Notes under the pieces: model-generated
What the model saw: the letters and a program-made list of their open reading frames with translations, nothing else
Databases searched by the model: none
What the model was told of the DNA's origin: nothing
Translations under genes and position numbers: made by a program
Origin: Verrucomicrobia bacterium TMED40
GTDB lineage: Bacteria; Verrucomicrobiota; Verrucomicrobiia; Opitutales; Seribacteraceae
Assembly (NCBI GenBank): GCA_002167605.1
Contig: NHCT01000055.1
Location: forward strand, 35,742-41,293
Length of the DNA stretch: 5,552 nt
Direction: 5' to 3'
Shown here: one piece after another, positions 1 to 4,887 of the stretch
Numbering within the stretch: position 1 is the stretch's first letter
Layout of the letters: every line of letters starts with the position of its first letter

Positions 1-2
1 TG

Positions 3-128
3 GAGAACCTCCTTCGTCAATCAATGCCCACTTTGAAATATTCGAATAACGGAGTTTTTCAGATGCTTAAATTGTTGAAGGTCTACCAACTTGCCCGCGA
101 ACCACAGTTGGATATGTTTTCGAACTGA
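3..128 (+). CDS. Possible C-terminal end of an upstream gene (partial)
   Basis: One frame is open from the left edge to a TGA at 126-128, about 41 codons, and its composition looks protein-like. It ends 7 bases before the ATG chosen for lpxA, as expected for an upstream gene in the same operon. The visible tail includes the stretch KVYQLAREPQLDMFSN. I do not recognise the family; it does not look like the end of FabZ, a common upstream neighbour of lpxA. A frame of this length could be open by chance, so the call rests on position and composition only. The other forward frames are broken by stops at 34-36, 49-51 and 76-78. Confidence 0.4.
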   Translation, partial: ENLLRQSMPTLKYSNNGVFQMLKLLKVYQLAREPQLDMFSN

Positions 129-135
129 GAAAAGG

Positions 136-936
136 ATGCCTTCCCATTTTCATGAAACTGCAATTGTCGATGCCAAGGCTCAACTTGGCGAGCGGGTACA
201 AGTGGGCCCTTACGCAATCATTGAAGCGGGGGCTATCTTGGGTGATGACTGCGAGTTGGAGGCTCATTCCATCGTGAAGGGGTCGGCTCGACTTGGAAAT
301 GGAGTGGTGGTTGGCCATTTTTCAGTGATTGGAGGCAACCCCCAGCATTTATCTTTTAATCCCGATACCCCGTCCACGATTGAGATTGGATCCGGAGTAC
401 GTTTCGGAGAAGGAGTGACCGCTCACCGTTCGATGTATGAAAATGGAAAAACCATTATTCGGGATAACAGTTTTCTGATGGGTAACGCCCATGTTGCCCA
501 TGATTGTGCCTTGGGCCGAGAAGTGGTTTTAGCCAACGGAGCGTTGTTGGGCGGACATGTTACGCTGTGTGATCATGTTTTTATCGGAGGGGGTGCCGGT
601 GTCCATCAATTCGTACGGGTAGGGGAGGGCGTTATGGTCGGAGGATTAGGGGAGATCTCCAAGGACGTTGCTCCACAGGTTCTGGCGATGGGAAGAAATC
701 GGACTTGCGGGCTTAATATGGTTGGATTGAAAAGAAGGAATGTTTCAGAGCCTGAAATTTCAGAGCTTAAAAATTTGTATCGTTCCTTCCTCATGAAACC
801 GGGCAATTTAAGTCAACGGGCAGACGAATTCCTTGGGCGAGATTCCGCAGTTCAGACCCCAATCGGACGAGCTTTCGTTGAGTTTTTCATCGACGGGGGT
901 CGTGGGTTTGCAAGAAGCGAGCGAACGAAAGCCTGA
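136..936 (+). CDS. lpxA: UDP-N-acetylglucosamine O-acyltransferase (LpxA), first step of lipid A synthesis
   Basis: LpxA is a cytoplasmic homotrimer that moves a 3-hydroxyacyl chain from acyl carrier protein to the 3-OH of UDP-GlcNAc, the first step of lipid A synthesis. The 266-residue product is close to the 262 of E. coli LpxA. Residues 1 to about 190 show the hexapeptide repeats of a left-handed beta helix, followed by a helical C-terminus. The catalytic histidine is H122 in the motif NAHVAHDC (E. coli H125); H119, H141 and H157 match H122, H144 and H160. GLKRR (197-201) is conserved. G170 aligns with E. coli G173, which favours a long (C14-type) acyl chain. Unusual positions are H71 and S73, where E. 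coli has D74 and K76, and HRSM (97-100) for the usual HRGT. The ATG at 136 fits the family N-terminus; a TTG at 91 in the same frame would add 15 residues without homology. A purine-rich GAGAAAAGG touches the start codon, too close for an ideal ribosome site. An LpxA-like paralogue with altered substrate is possible. Confidence 0.93.
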   Translation: MPSHFHETAIVDAKAQLGERVQVGPYAIIEAGAILGDDCELEAHSIVKGSARLGNGVVVGHFSVIGGNPQHLSFNPDTPSTIEIGSGVRFGEGVTAHRSMYENGKTIIRDNSFLMGNAHVAHDCALGREVVLANGALLGGHVTLCDHVFIGGGAGVHQFVRVGEGVMVGGLGEISKDVAPQVLAMGRNRTCGLNMVGLKRRNVSEPEISELKNLYRSFLMKPGNLSQRADEFLGRDSAVQTPIGRAFVEFFIDGGRGFARSERTKA

Positions 937-975
937 ATTTGCAATTTTCTGACCCTTGTCGTAAAAAAGATTTCC

Positions 976-1344
976 ATGTCAAATGTAGAGTTAGCGGAAG
1001 GGATAAGAGTAGGGAACGAAAAACTAGTTCGTGTTACCGATTCCGCCTCGCAAAAAATTTCAAAATTGATCGCTCGCGAACAAAAAGGGGAGTATTTGCG
1101 GATTCGCATAACCGGAGGAGGATGCAACGGACTCTCTTACAAAATGAAGTTTGTGCCAGCGGGCAAGAAAGGAGATATTTTGGTCGAAAGTTCGGGAGTT
1201 TCAGTTTTAGTGGATTCGAAAACGGCACTTTATCTCAGGGGTACGACCTTGAATTATTCGGATAGGATGGTGGCTGGGGGGTTCAAGTTTGAGAACCCAA
1301 ACGCCAAGGCAAGTTGTAGTTGTGGCGAAAGCTTCAACCTCTGA
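976..1344 (+). CDS. A-type iron-sulfur cluster carrier (IscA/ErpA/SufA, HesB family)
   Basis: The 122-residue protein carries the three conserved cysteines of A-type carriers: C50 in GGGCNG and C114/C116 in CSCGESF near the end. In this family they bind an Fe-S cluster, or iron, that is passed to client enzymes in the cytoplasm. The core runs from about residue 17 (LVRVTDSASQKI) to the C-terminus, and the motif YSDRMVAGGFKFENPNAKASC (94-114) is typical. About 15 extra residues precede the core, making it slightly longer than IscA (107) or ErpA (114). The start has only a weak A-rich upstream stretch (AAAAAGA). The gene begins 39 bases after lpxA and may share its transcript. No isc, suf or nif partner lies in the window, so I cannot decide between IscA, ErpA and SufA; a stand-alone locus is more like ErpA. 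Confidence 0.92.
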   Translation: MSNVELAEGIRVGNEKLVRVTDSASQKISKLIAREQKGEYLRIRITGGGCNGLSYKMKFVPAGKKGDILVESSGVSVLVDSKTALYLRGTTLNYSDRMVAGGFKFENPNAKASCSCGESFNL

Positions 1345-1461
1345 ACTCTCAAGGTGAGTGAAATTAAGGCTTGCTTTCAGTGCCCTAAAAACGGATTAGT
1401 CGGGTTTAGTAAATTTTTTCTAAGTACATACCCTTAATGACACAGATCCCCAACTAACCGC
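1345..1461 (+). other. Intergenic gap, probable infC leader
   Basis: This 117-base gap is the longest non-coding stretch in the window. It is AT-rich and has a run of six T at 1414-1419. An in-frame TGA at 1438-1440 blocks any upstream extension of infC. A TTGCTT at 1371-1376 lies 17 bases before GATTAG at 1394-1399, which is only a weak promoter match. A promoter for infC is expected here from context, but no site is convincing and no riboswitch fold was recognised. Confidence 0.3.
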
Positions 1462-2130
1462 ATGGTCAAAAAACCAAGTGGAAACAAGAGACGGTTTAAC
1501 AACCGTAACTACATAAGAAAAAATGATAAAATTCGTGCTCGTGAAGTGCGGGTTATCGGTGCTGAAGGAGAAATGCTCGGTGTTATGCCTCCGGAGGAAG
1601 CCGTAAAGATTGCCAAATCCCATGGCTTGGACCTCGTGGAGGTCGCTTCCTCAGCGAACCCACCCGTTTGCAGAATATTGGAGTTTGGTAAATACAAGTA
1701 CGAACTTAGTAAGAATAAAAGGAACAAGGAAAAGACGGCCAAAAGGGTGAAGGAAGCTAAATTTCGGCCCCGCATTGAAGAGCATGATTATGTGACCAAG
1801 TTGCGAAGATCCGAAAAATTTCTCCATCAGGGAAACAAGCTAAAGATTACTTTGATGTTTCGCGGCCGAGAAATGGAACACATTAATTTGGGTATGAATC
1901 TTGTAAAACAGGCCATTAAAGATCTTTCCGGTGTGGGAAAAGCCGATGACACCCCAAAACTGAGTGGCAGATTTATAATCGTCAATCTCTCCCCCTTGCC
2001 CAAGAGCCAAAGAGTCTTGCGTTACAATTCTCTTGAGGAGGCAGAAGTGGAAGAGCAGGACGACGAGCAGGATGACGATCATGAGGAAGATGGCTTGGAG
2101 GTTGAGGAAAAAGAGGAAGCCTCCTCCTGA
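1462..2130 (+). CDS. infC: Translation initiation factor IF-3 with an acidic C-terminal tail
   Basis: IF-3 binds the 30S subunit, keeps it apart from 50S and checks start-codon and initiator-tRNA pairing. The N-domain spans about residues 18-84 with the family signature RILEFGKYKYELSK (71-84). A lysine-rich linker helix follows (85-97), then the C-domain (98-183) with KEAKFRPRIEEHDY and KITLMFRGREMEH. E. coli IF-3 has 180 residues; this one has 222. The excess is a basic N-terminal stretch and a tail from about residue 191, where 19 of the 28 residues 192-219 are Asp or Glu. Myxococcus IF-3 (Dsg) also has a long C-terminal extension, so extensions are known in the family. The start is an ordinary ATG, not the AUU that serves autoregulation in E. 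coli. I see no Shine-Dalgarno in front of it. The next gene is crcB, not the usual rpmI-rplT. Confidence 0.96.
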   Translation: MVKKPSGNKRRFNNRNYIRKNDKIRAREVRVIGAEGEMLGVMPPEEAVKIAKSHGLDLVEVASSANPPVCRILEFGKYKYELSKNKRNKEKTAKRVKEAKFRPRIEEHDYVTKLRRSEKFLHQGNKLKITLMFRGREMEHINLGMNLVKQAIKDLSGVGKADDTPKLSGRFIIVNLSPLPKSQRVLRYNSLEEAEVEEQDDEQDDDHEEDGLEVEEKEEASS

Positions 2131-2143
2131 CAGCTTTTAGGTG

Positions 2144-2515
2144 ATGGGCTTCCAATTCCTCCTTCTCGTTGGTTTAGGAGGAGCAATAGGCTCCATGGGA
2201 CGAGCATCCGTTTCCTTGCTTTTGCAATCATTTTCACCTTGGCCAACGGTTCTGGTGAATGTAATCGGAGCGTTTCTGATCGGATTCTTGGTGCGGGCTA
2301 TGGAAGGTTTGTCCGAGCCGGATTTTTTTCGGGCATTTTGGATTATCGGCGTGTGTGGAGGTTTTACGACATTTTCAGCCTTCGGCTTGGACTTGGTTAA
2401 CCTTATGAAAGAAGAGGGCTTTCTTTCCTCTTTTACATACATTGCCCTGAGCCTCCTTGGAACGATTCTTGGAGTCTACCTGGGATTCCGCACTTTCTCT
2501 GCGTTGAACGGTTAG
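2144..2515 (+). CDS. crcB: Fluoride ion channel/exporter CrcB (Fluc)
   Basis: CrcB/Fluc proteins form dual-topology dimers in the inner membrane and let toxic fluoride leave the cytoplasm. The 123-residue product has four hydrophobic segments (about 3-27, 34-53, 62-88 and 95-118). Family motifs are visible: GGAIGSMGR near the N-terminus with R20, NVIGAFLIGF with pore asparagine N39, and GVCGGFTTFSAF (69-80), whose F77 and F80 match the pore phenylalanines and whose GGFTTFS break forms the sodium site. A GTG at 2141 directly precedes the ATG and would add one residue; I chose the ATG. The sequence AGGTGATG overlaps the start, too close for normal ribosome spacing, so translation may depend on coupling with infC, which ends 13 bases upstream. 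Fluc proteins may occur as one homodimer gene or as a pair of genes; only one is seen here. No fluoride riboswitch fits in the 13-base gap. Confidence 0.95.
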   Translation: MGFQFLLLVGLGGAIGSMGRASVSLLLQSFSPWPTVLVNVIGAFLIGFLVRAMEGLSEPDFFRAFWIIGVCGGFTTFSAFGLDLVNLMKEEGFLSSFTYIALSLLGTILGVYLGFRTFSALNG

Positions 2516-2561
2516 GAGCAAGTCCTCTTGCCATCAATCCGTCTTTGTGTGAAAGTGGGTT

Positions 2562-3545
2562 GTGATCGTTAGAAAATACATGTGGGCAATTCTTTGCTTT
2601 TTAGTGGTTGGTTTAAACAATGCTGCGGTCTCCCCTAATCCATTTCTGCGTCCTGGTTTCAATCAAAAACCCGTCCCCTCCAATCAACCTTTGGTTAACC
2701 CCCGACCCATTCCGCAAAAGGATATGTCCCAGGAAATTGAATTCCGTGGTTATTTTTTGCTGAAGGGACAACCCTTCTTCTGTCTATTCAATAAAAAGTC
2801 TCAGCACGGAGAATGGGTAGGGTTGAGTGAAATTACTTACGAGGAATTCACCGCCCAGGAATTTGACTTGGACTCGGAAACTCTGACAGTCATTTATGAG
2901 GGAAAGTCTTATGATTTGCCATTGCTGCAATCCAAATCTTCTACCGCGCCAAACCCACCGAATGCTTCCAAGCAAAAAACCAACAAAGCGGGGTTGCCCA
3001 TTCCTTCAAGGTCGTCGCCGGCCGTTTCTCAAACACCCAGGTATATGCCCCCCAAACCCACCCAAACGCCAACTCTTCCCCCATGGTTGGCTCAACGCCG
3101 AAAGGAGGCATTATCCAACAATCCCATTTCCTCTTCAAGCAGACAAGGCTCTCGGGTTGGCGGTGGCTATTTAGGGTCGGTCCCTAGAAGAACACTTCCC
3201 GGATTACCTCCTTCTGGCTCCTTTGATGAGCCCTTACCTGCTCAACCGATTTCGAATTCCCCGAGTTCCGTGGTAAGTCGGGTTAGCCCAACTAGTTCCA
3301 TAACCAATGGAAATAGTGCTCCAGTTTCAAGTGAACAGACTAATTTTGAGATTTTGCCTTCTACCGCTGAAACCAATGACGACAGCACTCAGCTTTTTAA
3401 TGAAACCTCCGGTTTCGAAGGAGACTCTCGAACCACTTCCACGAGTAATGATTTCGATCTTGAAAATCTCCCTCCGCCCCCTCCGCCCCCCAATATTTTA
3501 CCTCCAAGCCCACCTCCTAATATTCTGCCTTCCCGTGAGGAGTAG
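2562..3545 (+). CDS. Secreted proline-rich protein of unknown function with a small N-terminal beta domain
   Basis: I do not recognise a named family. The 327-residue product starts with a probable Sec signal peptide (n-region IVRKY, hydrophobic core about 7-18, possible cleavage after NNAA at residue 22), so it likely acts outside the inner membrane. I chose the GTG at 2562 because it supplies the basic n-region; the ATG at 2580 would start inside the hydrophobic core. Residues 58-122 form a compact segment (FRGYFLLKG..., HGEWVGLSE, LTVIYEGKSYDLPL) with alternating hydrophobic pattern. This resembles the small beta domains of GspC/PilP-type secretion proteins, as an impression only. Residues 128-303 are low-complexity, rich in Pro, Ser, Thr, Asn and Gln, and probably disordered. 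The end has seven prolines in a row (304-310) and a duplicated PPPNILP motif. Its stop lies inside the start of the protease gene, suggesting coupled expression and perhaps a joint role at the cell surface. Confidence 0.8.
   Translation: MIVRKYMWAILCFLVVGLNNAAVSPNPFLRPGFNQKPVPSNQPLVNPRPIPQKDMSQEIEFRGYFLLKGQPFFCLFNKKSQHGEWVGLSEITYEEFTAQEFDLDSETLTVIYEGKSYDLPLLQSKSSTAPNPPNASKQKTNKAGLPIPSRSSPAVSQTPRYMPPKPTQTPTLPPWLAQRRKEALSNNPISSSSRQGSRVGGGYLGSVPRRTLPGLPPSGSFDEPLPAQPISNSPSSVVSRVSPTSSITNGNSAPVSSEQTNFEILPSTAETNDDSTQLFNETSGFEGDSRTTSTSNDFDLENLPPPPPPPNILPPSPPPNILPSREE
3471..3530 (+). repeat. Polyproline tract and tandem PPPNILP repeat
   Basis: Two copies of PPPNILP (residues 308-314 and 317-323 of the proline-rich protein) follow one another. 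The first is preceded by further prolines, giving seven in a row. At DNA level, runs of five C (3477-3481) and six C (3486-3491) occur here, making the site prone to length change and to sequencing error. Seven consecutive prolines normally need elongation factor P for efficient translation. Confidence 0.75.
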
Positions 3546-4842
3546 AGTCCTTGCGATTTCCTTTGGAATTCTTTTTGGAACCAAGTTTTTGGGCTCTTTC
3601 GAGCCTTCCAGACGCATTGGTAAGTTGAGCGATCAGACTTGGGAAGCTCATTCCGCTTTAGCCCAAAACCTTCAGGCCTATGCTGATCCTCTGCAATATC
3701 CAGATTTTTCAGGGGTTGGAGCTCTCCTATCGGTAGATGGTGTTCTCGGAACCGCTTCACTGATTGCCCCCAATGTTGCCATCACCGCTGCACATGTTCT
3801 TAAAAACTCTCAAAGTGATCCTGAGCCAATCCCCGCTGACTGGAAGTTCATTCTGCACCCTGATTATCAAAATGCTCCTTTAGAGCGGAGCTTATCAGTC
3901 CAAAAAATCGTTCTTCACCCAAGTTGGGGAATCCGACAAAATCAAAAGCCCCCTTTGGGTGATGGGGATACCATTGGTGTCGATTTGGCTTTGGTTTTTC
4001 TTTCCAGCAAAGTGATAGAAGTTCAGCCTTACGCACTTCCTTTTGAAAATGGCGAAAACCTATTGGGAAAAATTGCATACATAAGTGGTTTCGGGACCTT
4101 GATCAATGGATCGGACTCTAATGGAGATGATCAAAACACCCAACGAATGGCCGGGCAAAACCAGATCGATCGTGTGGTTCCACAAATCTTGGTCTCAGGG
4201 TTGGACACGAATGAATCCGGTGGTGTGTTTGCCTTTGATTTCGATTCACCCAGGCTTGATGCAAACACACTGAGTGGAGAAAACGACCCGATCGATCAAT
4301 TGGGACTGGGTACAAGTAGTGCTCAACCTCTGAGTATGGAAGTCAGCACTGCAGTCGGTGATAGCGGAGGCCCTGTCTTCGCATGGACCAATGGAAATTG
4401 GAAACTTCATGGCGTGGTTTCGTATGGCTCTTATGGCCAAACAGGCGATTCAACCTACGGTGATGTGACTGTGTTGACTCGATTGGAAACTCACCTTCAA
4501 TGGATAGAAGCCCAACTCCCGGCATGGGCGAGCAGTCAATTTTTGGGCGTGGGAGATTGGCTTCGTTCCGGTTGGTTCGGTTTGTTTAGGCCCTTTTCCA
4601 ACGGTTGGAATTTTCACTCTTCTCTTGGTTGGCTATATGGCTCTGCCTCAAACGAATCTAGCTTATGGATTTGGCTGGACCACCTAGGGTGGTTATGGAT
4701 GAGTTCGGAGGTTTTTCCTTATTGTTTTTCCGGTACGGAGACAGATTGGCTCTATCTGGATCTTGCCAGTGCATCCCCTGATCCTTTTCGTTACTTCAGT
4801 TACCGAAATATGCAATGGAAGAGAAATTTGGTAACCAATTGA
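3535..4842 (+). CDS. Secreted trypsin-fold (S1 family) serine protease with Trp-rich C-terminal module
   Basis: The 435-residue product begins with a probable signal peptide (RSR, then a hydrophobic core at about 5-15), so it should act outside the inner membrane. Residues about 58-327 are a chymotrypsin-fold peptidase domain with a complete triad: H87 in ITAAHVL, D150 in GVDLALV and S277 in GDSGGP. The specificity position six residues before the catalytic serine is S271, not Asp, so cleavage after Lys/Arg is not expected. The domain has no cysteines; the only one in the protein is C397. The H-to-D and D-to-S spacings are longer than in chymotrypsin, with an acidic loop at 191-201 (NGSDSNGDDQN). 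Residues about 335-428 form a separate Trp-rich module. The GTG at 3535 is the best start because it gives a basic n-region. The frame stays open further upstream to an ATG at 3307, but that part overlaps the proline-rich gene. The start overlaps that gene by 11 bases and has no Shine-Dalgarno. Confidence 0.9.
   Translation: MRSRVLAISFGILFGTKFLGSFEPSRRIGKLSDQTWEAHSALAQNLQAYADPLQYPDFSGVGALLSVDGVLGTASLIAPNVAITAAHVLKNSQSDPEPIPADWKFILHPDYQNAPLERSLSVQKIVLHPSWGIRQNQKPPLGDGDTIGVDLALVFLSSKVIEVQPYALPFENGENLLGKIAYISGFGTLINGSDSNGDDQNTQRMAGQNQIDRVVPQILVSGLDTNESGGVFAFDFDSPRLDANTLSGENDPIDQLGLGTSSAQPLSMEVSTAVGDSGGPVFAWTNGNWKLHGVVSYGSYGQTGDSTYGDVTVLTRLETHLQWIEAQLPAWASSQFLGVGDWLRSGWFGLFRPFSNGWNFHSSLGWLYGSASNESSLWIWLDHLGWLWMSSEVFPYCFSGTETDWLYLDLASASPDPFRYFSYRNMQWKRNLVTN
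4537..4818 (+). repeat. Trp-rich C-terminal module with degenerate repeats, within the protease
   Basis: Residues 335-428 of the protease hold ten tryptophans. The module reads as degenerate units: GWNFHSSLGWLYGS (357-370), WIWLDHLGWLWMSS (378-391), then EVFPYCFS, DWLYLDL (404-410) and FRYFSYRNMQW (418-428). I recall similar Trp-rich ends on otherwise unrelated secreted proteins of Opitutae-type Verrucomicrobiota, which would make it a sorting, anchoring or binding module. I cannot attach a database name, and its function is unknown to me. Confidence 0.6.
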
Positions 4843-4887
4843 GTTACTCGCTCGCTCTTTTAAAAGTTTTTCAGTACAAAAAAATCA

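Noticed and set aside
91..135. TTG start for lpxA giving 15 more residues
   Set aside because: The added residues (PANHSWICFRTEKR) have no counterpart in LpxA, and the ATG at 136 gives the normal family start.
852..1127. Reverse-strand open frames, for example across lpxA and the iron-sulfur carrier
   Set aside because: They lie antisense to well-supported genes, have no recognisable motifs and look like composition shadows.
1385..1419. Hairpin CTAAA/TTTAG followed by six T, as a terminator after the iron-sulfur carrier gene
   Set aside because: The stem has only five mostly A-T pairs with a 15-base loop, too weak for an intrinsic terminator.
2128..2143. Fluoride riboswitch in front of crcB
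   Set aside because: The gap to infC is 13 bases, too short for the aptamer, and no matching fold was seen in the end of infC.
2518..2531. Inverted repeat GCAAG-TCCT-CTTGC after crcB
   Set aside because: Only five base pairs and no T-run follows, so neither a terminator nor an operator can be supported.
3307..3534. Upstream extension of the protease frame to an ATG at 3307
   Set aside because: This part overlaps the proline-rich gene in another frame, has no protease or signal-peptide character and puts the signal peptide in the middle of the protein. GTG 3535 explains the gene better.
3477..3545. Programmed or error-based frameshift at the C-runs fusing the proline-rich protein to the protease
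   Set aside because: The frames would allow a +1 shift, but the protease has its own start and signal peptide, so two overlapping genes are the simpler reading. A one-base error in the C-runs cannot be fully excluded.
4857..4866. Palindrome CTTTTAAAAG between the protease and the permease
   Set aside because: A ten-base AT palindrome is expected by chance in AT-rich spacer and has no G-C stem for a terminator.
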